A DNA stretch of 64,000 nucleotides from Selenomonas sp963528755 (GTDB lineage: Bacteria > Bacillota > Negativicutes > Selenomonadales > Selenomonadaceae). The translations under genes were made by a program, and so were the position numbers. The stretch covers positions 1 to 64,000 of the forward strand of contig NZ_CAURXA010000003.1 in assembly GCF_963528755.1 (NCBI RefSeq). The letters are read 5' to 3'. This document shows, piece by piece, positions 33,829-41,474 of the stretch; position 1 is the stretch's first letter, and every line of letters starts with the position of its first letter. The notes beneath the pieces were generated by a model. That model worked only from the letters and a program-made list of their open reading frames with translations. It did not search any database and was not told where the DNA came from.

Positions 33829-34557
33829 CTACACTTTTTCCACAAGCTGCCGCACGAAGTCCGTCGCAGGACTCTCCTCGATCTCCTCGGGCGCGGCGAA
33901 CTGCTCGATGCAGCCATCCTTCAAAATGAGGACGCGCGTGCCAAGGCGCAGAGCTTCTTCGACATCGTGCGTGACGAAGACGATCGTGAGACCGCCGCGC
34001 GCATGAATGGCGCGTATCTCGTCCTGCAGCTGGCGGCGAAGGAGAGCGTCGACTGCGCCGAACGGCTCATCCATCAGCAGAAGCTCGGGCGATGCCGCCA
34101 AGGCGCGCGCGATACCGACGCGCTGCTGCTGCCCGCCCGAAAGCTCAGCGGGATAGCGTTCGCCAAGCTCTGCGGCAAGGCCGACGATCGCCATCCACTT
34201 CGCCACGGCCTTTTTCGTGCGTGCCTTGTCGCTCTTGTTCCAAAGGTTCGGCACATAGGCGATGTTTTCCTCGACCGTCAGATGCGGGAAGAGCACGCTG
34301 CCCTGAATCGCATAGCCGATCTTGCGGCGCAGCTGCACGAGATCCGCTGTCTTGAGGCTTTCGCCGAGCACCGTGATCTCGCCCGAAGTCGGTTCGACGA
34401 GTCCGTTGATCATCTTGAGAAACGTCGTCTTGCCGCCGCCCGATGCCCCGAGCACCGTGATGAACTCGCCCGTCTCGATGGAAAGACTCAGGTCACGGAC
34501 GGCCTCCGCCCCTCCATACGATTTACTTACATTGCGAAACGTGATGACCGCGCTCAT
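33829..34557 (-). CDS. Osmoprotectant (betaine/carnitine/choline) ABC transporter ATP-binding protein
   Basis: A 242-residue ATPase of the OpuCA/ProV type. Walker A is GASGGGKTTFLKMI, the signature is LSGGQQQRVGIARAL, Walker B is LLLMDEPFGAVDALLRRQ and the H-loop is FVTHDVEEA. It ends soon after the ATPase core and lacks the C-terminal CBS pair of OpuCA, so CBS-based ionic-strength sensing is not expected. Its ATG overlaps the upstream permease/binding protein stop in ATGA. Confidence 0.9.
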   Translation of the reverse strand: MSAVITFRNVSKSYGGAEAVRDLSLSIETGEFITVLGASGGGKTTFLKMINGLVEPTSGEITVLGESLKTADLVQLRRKIGYAIQGSVLFPHLTVEENIAYVPNLWNKSDKARTKKAVAKWMAIVGLAAELGERYPAELSGGQQQRVGIARALAASPELLLMDEPFGAVDALLRRQLQDEIRAIHARGGLTIVFVTHDVEEALRLGTRVLILKDGCIEQFAAPEEIEESPATDFVRQLVEKV

Positions 34558-36104
34558 CGGAGCACCCCCTTTTCTTCCAAGAAGCGGCGTGCAACCGCGC
34601 GCGGCTCCTCGCCGCCCGACTCGACCGCGTCGTTCATCTCTGCCATCTCCGCTTCCGAAATCAGCCCGTCGAAATGCGCGAGCAAAGCGCGAAGTTCAGG
34701 ATGTACTGAGAGCGCCTCTTCGCGCACGACCATGCCGCATTCATACGAAGTAAAAAATTTCTTGTCATCTTCAAGCACGATTCCATTGACCTTGGAAAGC
34801 CGCCCGTCCGTCGTGAAGACGATCATCGAATCGAGCTTGCCCTCGTCGAGCGCCTGATACTTGAGACCGATGTCGATATCGACGGTCGAAGCGAAGTTCA
34901 TGCCGTAAGCGCGACACATCGCAGGGAAGCCGTCCTCGCGCTCGAAGAAATCATACTCGGCGCCAAAATTCATCTTGTCTGCGACGCGTGCGAGGTCGGA
35001 ATACGTCCTGAGCTGATACCGCTCGGCGAGATCACGCCGCACGGCGATGCCGAAGGTATCGTTGAAGCCCGTCATGCCGAGCCACTCCATGTGATAACGA
35101 TTGCGATACTCTTCCTGCAGCTCGGCAAAGCGCGATTCGTCGTAAGCGTCCGTGCGTTTCAAGACCTGCAGCCAGCCCGTTCCCGTATACTCGGGATAGA
35201 TGTCGAAATCGCCGTGCTCCATCGCCGGCATGATGTTCGATGTGCCGCCGCCGACGCCCGGTGTCAGGGCGACCTTCAAGCTGCTGTTCTGCTCGATGAC
35301 GAGTTTGAGCATTTCTCCGAGAATCAGCTGCTCCGTCATCGGCTTCGTCGCGATGCGGATGACGGTAGCCTTCGTGCTCTGGAAGAACGCATAAGCGCCG
35401 CCCGCTGCGACGAGCGCGAGGGAAATCGCCGCTAGACGCCGCCACGAACGTCTCCTCCGCCCCCTCGTATCGCTTCGGCGGAGAAAGACACGCTTTTCGA
35501 GGCGAGCAAGAACGGTATCAGCCAGGAGTGCCAGACAGGCGATGAGGAGCGAGCCGTCGAAGGCGAGCGCCGCATTGTTCGTCGTGATGCCGCGGTAGAT
35601 GGCGATGCCGAGGCCGCCCGCACCGATGAAGGACGCGATGCCCGCGAGCGCGATTGTCATCGTCGTCATGTTGCGGATGCCTGCGAGAATGACGGGCATG
35701 GCGAGCGGCAGGGCGATGCGCCTGAGCACCTGAAAGCGCGTCGATCCCATGCCGACCGCCGCCTCGATGAGGAGCGGATCGACATTCTTCAAGCCCGTAT
35801 GCGTATTCTTCACCATCGGCAAGAGCGCGTAGAGCGTCAAGGCGATGATCGCCGTCGTGTTGCCGATGCCCGAAAAAGGCAGGAGAAAGCCGAACATCGC
35901 GATTGACGGAATCGTGTAGAGAAAATTGACAACGAGAAGCGTCGGCTGCGCCATGCGGTCAACCTCGGCGATCAAAATGCCCATCGCGCCGCCAATCACG
36001 ATGGCAAGGACGATTGCCACCAGCGCTATGGCAATATGCTCCAGGGTAAGCTGCAGGAAAAAATCGCTGCGCTCATGGAAAAGTCGTATCATCTCTGCAA
36101 ACAT
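34554..36104 (-). CDS. Osmoprotectant ABC transporter, fused permease and substrate-binding protein
   Basis: A 516-residue fusion. Residues 1-210 are an OpuBB-like permease with five to six membrane segments and the EAA-type loop (LLIEAAVGMGSTRFQVLRRIALPLAMP). A further membrane segment near 230 leads to a periplasmic OpuAC-type binding domain (about 245-516; RIATKPMTEQLILGEMLK, then YPEYTGTGWLQVLKR). The fusion tethers the binding protein to the membrane. AGGAGG precedes the ATG. With the coupled ATPase this is a complete uptake system for quaternary-amine osmolytes; the exact ligand is not deducible. Confidence 0.9.
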   Translation of the reverse strand: MFAEMIRLFHERSDFFLQLTLEHIAIALVAIVLAIVIGGAMGILIAEVDRMAQPTLLVVNFLYTIPSIAMFGFLLPFSGIGNTTAIIALTLYALLPMVKNTHTGLKNVDPLLIEAAVGMGSTRFQVLRRIALPLAMPVILAGIRNMTTMTIALAGIASFIGAGGLGIAIYRGITTNNAALAFDGSLLIACLALLADTVLARLEKRVFLRRSDTRGRRRRSWRRLAAISLALVAAGGAYAFFQSTKATVIRIATKPMTEQLILGEMLKLVIEQNSSLKVALTPGVGGGTSNIMPAMEHGDFDIYPEYTGTGWLQVLKRTDAYDESRFAELQEEYRNRYHMEWLGMTGFNDTFGIAVRRDLAERYQLRTYSDLARVADKMNFGAEYDFFEREDGFPAMCRAYGMNFASTVDIDIGLKYQALDEGKLDSMIVFTTDGRLSKVNGIVLEDDKKFFTSYECGMVVREEALSVHPELRALLAHFDGLISEAEMAEMNDAVESGGEEPRAVARRFLEEKGVLR

Positions 36105-36120
36105 GGGGATTCCTCCTCAG

Positions 36121-36750
36121 TCAATGCGCCTCGCCGCCCAGCCTTTCGATCGCTTCCACAGGACAGCTTTCAAAACAAAGTCCGCAGTGCAGGCAGTGTG
36201 CGGCCGCAATCTTGTACGGCTCACCTTCCGCGATGCACTGCTGCGGACAGACCGCCGCGCAGGTGCCGCAGCCGATGCAGTTCTCAGTGATGCGAAAGCC
36301 CTTTTCCTCGCGCTCTGCACGGCCGAAGGAACTGCTCTCACGACAGATTGGACTCTTGCCGAGGTCGAAAAATTCGAGTCTGCCCTCCGCGATGACGAAG
36401 GCTTCGAGGATGTAACGCGCCTCGCCCGGATAGACACCCTCCATCGAGGGATTCTCATGAAAGATACGGTCGATCATCGCCTTCTGCTCGCTGTCCGCAA
36501 GCCTTTCGGCGCGTCCCGTAAGACGTACCGTCTGCCATTCCTTGTTAAGCCCCGTAACAGCGACGGCAGGGTTCGCCATAAGCTCGGCATAGAAATTCTT
36601 GCCGCGCGCCGTGCAGAAGTAAAGCCGCCCCTCTTCCACCAGCATCACGTCGATGATGCGCACGGTGGGCGCTCCCGTGCAATCGACGGTCGCAAAGGCG
36701 CAGTCACGGATATTGCGCAGGATTTCCAGATACTCTTGAACACCCATCAT
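36121..36750 (-). CDS. PNPOx-like FMN-binding split barrel fused to a 2[4Fe-4S] ferredoxin
   Basis: A 209-residue two-domain redox protein. Residues 1-130 are a pyridoxamine-phosphate-oxidase-like split barrel (FATVDCTGAPTVRIIDVML, LYFCTARGKNFYAEL), a fold that binds FMN or a related flavin. The C-terminus is a bacterial ferredoxin with two cysteine sets, CIGCGTCAAVCPQQC and CLHCGLCFESCP. It could pass electrons between a ferredoxin pool and flavin for an unknown reduction. The frame extends to 36768, but AAGGAAG supports the ATG at 36750. It lies 16 bases upstream of the osmoprotectant operon. Confidence 0.88.
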   Translation of the reverse strand: MMGVQEYLEILRNIRDCAFATVDCTGAPTVRIIDVMLVEEGRLYFCTARGKNFYAELMANPAVAVTGLNKEWQTVRLTGRAERLADSEQKAMIDRIFHENPSMEGVYPGEARYILEAFVIAEGRLEFFDLGKSPICRESSSFGRAEREEKGFRITENCIGCGTCAAVCPQQCIAEGEPYKIAAAHCLHCGLCFESCPVEAIERLGGEAH

Positions 36751-36853
36751 GCTATCGCTTCCTTTCATTCATATATTCATTGTAGCATAAAACTCGCCAT
36801 ACGAAACATTTTTTCTCTTATCGGCTTCGTCCCCATTGTCACTCGAAAAACAG

Positions 36854-36890
36854 AAAACCCGCCTTCGACTCACAATCGTAGGTGGGTTTT
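36854..36890 (-). terminator. Terminator of the sucrose operon
   Basis: AAAACCCACCT pairs with AGGCGGGTTTT, with CGA/TCG pairing inside, followed by CTGTTTTTC on the minus strand after the regulator stop at 36902. Confidence 0.8.
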
Positions 36891-36901
36891 CTTCATCTTG
36901 C

Positions 36902-37918
36902 TTACCTCTCACTGCCCCAAAGCACCTTGCCGACGCTGCCGCGCTCGATGAGTTGGGCGGGGAAGTCGCTGACGGATTCGACGACTTCTCCTGCAAGCAT
37001 CTTCAACAGCATCTTCGCCGCGCGGCGGCCGAGCGCTTCGTAGTCGAAAGCGACGGTCGTCAGCGGCGGATACGTCACAGCGCCCAGTTCGTAGCCGCCG
37101 AAGCCCACGACGGAGACTTCTCCGGGCACGGCGACGCCGTTCTCATGCAGCGCACGCATGACGCCGATGGCCAGTCCGTCCGTCGCGCAGATGACGGCGC
37201 TGGGGCGATAGGCGAAAATCTCCTCGCTCTTCTTATAGGAGTCGTCAAAGCCGAAGTCCGTCTCCACGAAATTCACGCTCGCATTGCGGTTGCCGCGCGA
37301 GAAGACCTCGACGAAGCCGTCCTTGCGCGCGACGCCGACGGCCTTGTCCTTCTCCGTGACGCCCACGAAGACGACGCGCTCATGCCCCATGCGGCGGATG
37401 TAGTCGCCGAGCAGGCGTCCCGCGCCGAAATCGTCGGCCTTGATATAGCGCACCTTCTCATGCTGCTGTCCGATGAAGAGCACAGGTATGTCCCGCTCTT
37501 TCAGTTCCTTGACAAGCGCGATATGCTCGTCCGTGATGCCGAGAGAAGATACGAGGATGCCGTCAACGCCGAACTGCGCGAGATGCTCGATATTCTTGAT
37601 TTCACGCGGCATTTCCAGAAACGAGGATTCGAACAATGTCCGGCAGCCGACCTCGTCGAACGCCTTCGCAATTCCCGTGAGCAGCTTGCCGCCCGTCGGC
37701 GAATCGACGCGCGGCATGACGATGCCGATCACGCCGCTCTTCTTCGCCTTCAGCCGACGCGCGAAGGCGTTCGAGGAAAATCCCGTCGCCGCGATCGCCT
37801 TCTGGATGCGCTCCGCCTTCTCCTCGCTCACGTAGCCATGGTTCAAATAGCGTGAAACCGTGCTCTTCGATACCTCGGCAATCGCTGCGATATCCTGGAT
37901 CGTCACCTTGCGTTCCAT
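36902..37918 (-). CDS. scrR: LacI-family sucrose operon repressor
   Basis: A 338-residue regulator. The N-terminal LacI helix-turn-helix is VTIQDIAAIAEVSKSTVSRY with hinge LNHGYVSEEKAERIQ; the remainder is a periplasmic-binding-protein-like sensor (VIGIVMPRVDSPTGG, then FVGVTEKDKAVGVARKDGF). GGGGGAATTTAC precedes the ATG at 37918. The gene overlaps the end of the sucrose hydrolase gene by 16 bases and is third in the operon, so it is autoregulated. It most likely binds the perfect palindrome at 41288-41305. Confidence 0.9.
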   Translation of the reverse strand: MERKVTIQDIAAIAEVSKSTVSRYLNHGYVSEEKAERIQKAIAATGFSSNAFARRLKAKKSGVIGIVMPRVDSPTGGKLLTGIAKAFDEVGCRTLFESSFLEMPREIKNIEHLAQFGVDGILVSSLGITDEHIALVKELKERDIPVLFIGQQHEKVRYIKADDFGAGRLLGDYIRRMGHERVVFVGVTEKDKAVGVARKDGFVEVFSRGNRNASVNFVETDFGFDDSYKKSEEIFAYRPSAVICATDGLAIGVMRALHENGVAVPGEVSVVGFGGYELGAVTYPPLTTVAFDYEALGRRAAKMLLKMLAGEVVESVSDFPAQLIERGSVGKVLWGSER

Positions 37919-39372
37919 GTAAATTCCCCCAATTCCCACAAACTTCCCTCTATGCGTTCGAGCTTCCTATCCGCCGAGATCACGAGCTTCGGCTTCTCCT
38001 TCTTCGTCGGAAAGACGAAGAAGGAGGCAGCTTCCTCGCCGTCTTGGAAGAAGACTTCAACGGCGGTCTTGTCCTGATAGATGTGCAGTTTCAGCGAATC
38101 GCGCACAGCGAGCCGGAAGCGGCGCACGCCGCGCCCGCCGAGCCGCATTCCCGTACGGTCGAGCGTCATGACGGCGGTCGGCCGCATATAGGAAAGCCGC
38201 ACATATTCGCCTGCCTCCCTATAAACGAGATCGACATGCACCTCCTGCGCATCGCCGAAGGCAAGTTCCATTTCGATTTCCGACTTCTCCGCGAGATCCT
38301 GCCCCAACTCTTCTGCCCGGCAAGCGCCGAACTTCTGCGCCGCGCCCTTGCGAAGAGCCTTCATCTCTTCAAGCGGCGCAAAAAAGAGCCTGCCGTCCGA
38401 AAGTCGCACCTCTCGCGGCATTGTCAGCGAGAAGAGCCAGCCCTCTTCGCGCGTCGGGTACTCTTCCTCGCGCTCGGGCATTCCCATCCAGCCGAAGAGA
38501 ATCGCACGCCCCTCGTGCACGAACGCCTGCGGCGCATAAAAATCGAACCCGTGATCAAGCTCATGAAATGCGCCGTGCTGCAGTTTCAGCGCATCGACGT
38601 CGAGCTTTCCTGCGACGTAGCCCGACTGGTAGAGGTTCTGCCAGCGATAGTCCTCGACGGGAAGCCCCTGCGGCGAGAAGAGCAGCACATCGCCTTCCGC
38701 GAGCTGCAGGAGCGTCGGGCACTCCCACATGTAGCCGAAGTCCGATAGCTCCGTCTCAATCTCGCCCGCAAGCTGCCACGCGCCCTCCTTTTTCTCGTAG
38801 AGCACGGCGCGTCCCTTCTCTTCTGCCGTCTGCGCGCCGAGCACGAGGAACTCGCGCCCGTCCTTTACGAAGCGGCTCGGATCGCGAAAATGCGCCGTAT
38901 AGCCTTTCGGCTCGTGCTCGATGATGATTTCATCCTTCTGCGCGATCCCCTTTTCCGGCTGCCACGTGGCGAGTCTCTGCGCAGGCGTGCGCACGCCGTC
39001 CTCCTTGCGGTTGCACGTGTAGACGAGGCGCAGGGCGTCGTCCTCGACGAAGCCCGCGCCCGAGTAACAGCCGTCCTTGTCGTGCACGTCGCTCGGCCAG
39101 AGCGCAAGCCCAGGCAGGCTGTAATGCACGAAATCCTCGGTTTCCACATGCCCCCAGCACTTGTGCTTGTGCTCGACGCCCAAGGGATTCCACTGAAAGA
39201 AGATGTGGTACTTTCCCTCAAACCACGAAAGCCCGTTGGGATCGTTGACGAGGCCGAACGGCATTTCGAGATGAAAGTCGTTGTGCCAGCGGTGCTGCAG
39301 GGGAAATCCCTCGCGCACCTTCGCGTCGATCGCTTCCTTGTCAAACGCCTTGTCGAACGCTTCTTTTGCCAT
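37903..39372 (-). CDS. scrB: Sucrose-6-phosphate hydrolase (GH32)
   Basis: A 489-residue beta-fructofuranosidase that splits sucrose-6-phosphate to glucose-6-phosphate and fructose. GH32 catalytic motifs are present: nucleophile aspartate in LVNDPNGLSWFEGKYHIFFQ, transition-state aspartate in HFRDPSRFV, and acid/base glutamate in YMWECPTLLQL. The C-terminal ~150 residues form the GH32 beta-sandwich. There is no signal peptide, as expected for an intracellular enzyme fed by the PTS gene four bases upstream. Confidence 0.94.
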   Translation of the reverse strand: MAKEAFDKAFDKEAIDAKVREGFPLQHRWHNDFHLEMPFGLVNDPNGLSWFEGKYHIFFQWNPLGVEHKHKCWGHVETEDFVHYSLPGLALWPSDVHDKDGCYSGAGFVEDDALRLVYTCNRKEDGVRTPAQRLATWQPEKGIAQKDEIIIEHEPKGYTAHFRDPSRFVKDGREFLVLGAQTAEEKGRAVLYEKKEGAWQLAGEIETELSDFGYMWECPTLLQLAEGDVLLFSPQGLPVEDYRWQNLYQSGYVAGKLDVDALKLQHGAFHELDHGFDFYAPQAFVHEGRAILFGWMGMPEREEEYPTREEGWLFSLTMPREVRLSDGRLFFAPLEEMKALRKGAAQKFGACRAEELGQDLAEKSEIEMELAFGDAQEVHVDLVYREAGEYVRLSYMRPTAVMTLDRTGMRLGGRGVRRFRLAVRDSLKLHIYQDKTAVEVFFQDGEEAASFFVFPTKKEKPKLVISADRKLERIEGSLWELGEFTWNAR

Positions 39373-39376
39373 GATC

Positions 39377-41272
39377 TCACTCCTTCGGATCGAAGAGCGT
39401 GTACGTCAGGCCGAAAGCGATGCCAAAGCCGATGACATTGACGATCAGGTATTCGAGGAGATGATCCATGTAGAGCAGCGTGCCCGGCAGAACCGTCACG
39501 CCCATGCCCGTGCCCGCGAGATGCATGATGCCCGACGCCGCTCCCGCGCAGGCGCCGCCCGCGAGCGCGTAGAGGAAGGGCTTCATGAAGCGCAGGTTGA
39601 TGCCGAAAATCGCCGGCTCCGTGATGCCGAGGAACGCCGGAATCGCCGACGAGATGTAGAGGGCGCGCTTCTTCTTATTCTTCGTGCGTGCCGCGACGGC
39701 GACGGCAGCGCCGCCCTGCGCGATGATCGCGCCCGTGATGATCGCGTTGAAGGCGTCGCGCCCCGTCGAGGCGAGGAGCTGAATCTCAAGCGCGTTGAAT
39801 ACATGGTGGATGCCGCTGACGACAATGACCTGATGCAGTCCGCCGACGATGAAGCCGCCGATGCCGAACGGCAGTTCAAGGAACGCACGCACCGCGCCGA
39901 ACACGGCGAGTTCCAGCGTGTGCATGATGGGGCCGACGATGAGAAGGCCGACGATCATGCACGAAAAGAGCGTGAGGAACGGCGTGAAGATGAGATCGAC
40001 GACATCGGGGATGAACTTCTTGAGTCCCGCTTCAACCTTTGCGGCAAGGATGCCGAGGACAAGCGCCGGCAAGACCGATCCTTGGTAACCGACGACGGGA
40101 ATCGAAAGCCCCAAGAGATTCATGTAGATGGGCTGCGCTTCCCCGCCCGCGATCGCGTAGGCATTCGGCAATTGCGGCGCAACGAGCATGAGTCCGAGGA
40201 CGATGCCGATGACAGGTGTGCCGCCGAACTTCTTCATCGTCGACCAGCAGACGAGCGCCGGCAGGAAGGCGAACGCCGTATCCGTCAGGATCTGGCTCAT
40301 GCGCACGAGGTTGTCGCTCATCTCGACGCCGAGGTTCTGCAGCATGCCGCGCAGACCCATGAAAAGACCGGTAGCGACGAGCACGGGAATGATCGGCACG
40401 AAGACGTCGCCGAACGTGCGCGAAATCTTCTGCGCCGTCGTCATCTGCTCATAGGCGGCTTCCTTGTTGGAGCCGCCCGCGAGCGCGGGATTCATGCCGA
40501 CGAGCACGTCGTAGACCTTGTTGACGAAGCCCGTGCCGAGAATGATCTGGTACTGTGCAGCCGCGAAGAACTGCCCCTTGACGCCGTCGATGTTCTCGAC
40601 CGCCTTGTCCTCGATCTTATCCTTGTCGTTCAAGATCAGCCGCAGACGCGTCGCGCAGTGCTCGGCGGAGCGGATGTTCGCCATGCCGCCGATGTGGTCG
40701 AGAATCTCTCGCGCCACGCGCTCCTCAGCAGGCATCGAGGCGTAGGCGGGATTCGGCCCTGCCGGTGCTGCAGCCGCCGCAGGTATTCCCGCCGCTGCAG
40801 GCGCTGCCGCCTCGCTTGCCTCTTCCTCGCCTTCGCCCGGCGAGGAGACCTTCTGTGCACCCAAAGAGAGCGTAATCGTGCCGTAGTCCGCCGCATTCGT
40901 CACGACGATGGGCGTCGTCGTATCGTAGCCGGCCGCGCGAATCGCCGCCTCGTCGAACTCGATGAGGAGATCGCCCTTCTTGATCTGCGCCCCCTGCTCC
41001 ACATGCGCCGTGAAGTGCTTGCCCTCAAGGTTCACCGTGTCGAGTCCGACGTGAATGAGCAGGTCGACGCCCTCCGTCGAATGAAGGCCGATTGCATGCT
41101 TCGTCGGAAAGAGCACCGTGACCTCGCCGTCGAATGGCGCGCGAACCTTGCCCTGCGGATTCTTGACCGCCGCGCCGCGCCCCATGGCCTCACTGGCGAA
41201 CGCAGGATCATTGACCTCCTTGAGGGCGATAAGCTCGCCCTCCAAGGGGCTTTCCAACAATAAGTCCGCCAT
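39377..41272 (-). CDS. PTS sucrose/beta-glucoside transporter, fused IIA-IIB-IIC
   Basis: A 631-residue PTS permease with EIIA at the N-terminus, which is less usual in this family, where EIIA is often C-terminal or separate. EIIA residues 1-150 have the active histidine in GVDLLIHVGLDTV (His74); an alanine/proline-rich linker (about 150-180) follows; EIIB has its active cysteine in AEHCATRLRLIL; EIIC then has about ten membrane segments with GIMHLAGTGMGVTVLPG. GH32 and ScrR partners point to sucrose. An alternative ATG lies six bases upstream, but GGGG spacing favours 41272. Confidence 0.92.
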   Translation of the reverse strand: MADLLLESPLEGELIALKEVNDPAFASEAMGRGAAVKNPQGKVRAPFDGEVTVLFPTKHAIGLHSTEGVDLLIHVGLDTVNLEGKHFTAHVEQGAQIKKGDLLIEFDEAAIRAAGYDTTTPIVVTNAADYGTITLSLGAQKVSSPGEGEEEASEAAAPAAAGIPAAAAAPAGPNPAYASMPAEERVAREILDHIGGMANIRSAEHCATRLRLILNDKDKIEDKAVENIDGVKGQFFAAAQYQIILGTGFVNKVYDVLVGMNPALAGGSNKEAAYEQMTTAQKISRTFGDVFVPIIPVLVATGLFMGLRGMLQNLGVEMSDNLVRMSQILTDTAFAFLPALVCWSTMKKFGGTPVIGIVLGLMLVAPQLPNAYAIAGGEAQPIYMNLLGLSIPVVGYQGSVLPALVLGILAAKVEAGLKKFIPDVVDLIFTPFLTLFSCMIVGLLIVGPIMHTLELAVFGAVRAFLELPFGIGGFIVGGLHQVIVVSGIHHVFNALEIQLLASTGRDAFNAIITGAIIAQGGAAVAVAARTKNKKKRALYISSAIPAFLGITEPAIFGINLRFMKPFLYALAGGACAGAASGIMHLAGTGMGVTVLPGTLLYMDHLLEYLIVNVIGFGIAFGLTYTLFDPKE

Positions 41273-41287
41273 TCTCATTCCCCTTTC

Positions 41288-41305
41288 TATGAAATCGGTT
41301 TCATA
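41288..41305. promoter_or_regulatory. LacI-type (ScrR) operator
   Basis: TATGAAATCGGTTTCATA: seven-base arms TATGAAA/TTTCATA around a TCGG centre. It lies between the -10 and the start codon of the sucrose PTS gene, where a bound repressor would block transcription. Confidence 0.85.
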
Positions 41306-41316
41306 ACTCCACTTTT

Positions 41317-41345
41317 ATCTTACCCCGCGCAAGAATCATTGTCAA
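41317..41345 (-). promoter_or_regulatory. Predicted promoter of the sucrose operon
   Basis: Perfect TTGACA (41345-41340), 17-base spacer, TAAGAT (41322-41317) on the minus strand, just upstream of the operator. Confidence 0.85.
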
Positions 41346-41388
41346 TAGATTAGAAGGAATGCACAGCAAAAGAATTTTTCCGCCCCCA

Positions 41389-41417
41389 TTGACACGTAAT
41401 CCAGTATGTTATATTAT
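41389..41417 (+). promoter_or_regulatory. Predicted promoter of the CODH-like/ABC transporter operon
   Basis: Perfect TTGACA (41389-41394), 17-base spacer, TATTAT (41412-41417). It diverges from the sucrose promoter. Confidence 0.85.
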
Positions 41418-41420
41418 GTC

Positions 41421-41446
41421 TATTGTATACTAAACATGTATGAATA
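41421..41446. promoter_or_regulatory. Inverted repeat downstream of the CODH-like promoter, candidate operator
   Basis: TATTGTATAC (41421-41430) and GTATGAATA (41438-41446) form an imperfect inverted repeat with a seven-base spacer, four bases past the -10. A regulator bound here would control the operon; I cannot assign the regulator family. Confidence 0.45.
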
Positions 41447-41474
41447 ATACCTTCTGCAAAAAAGGAGCGCCGAC

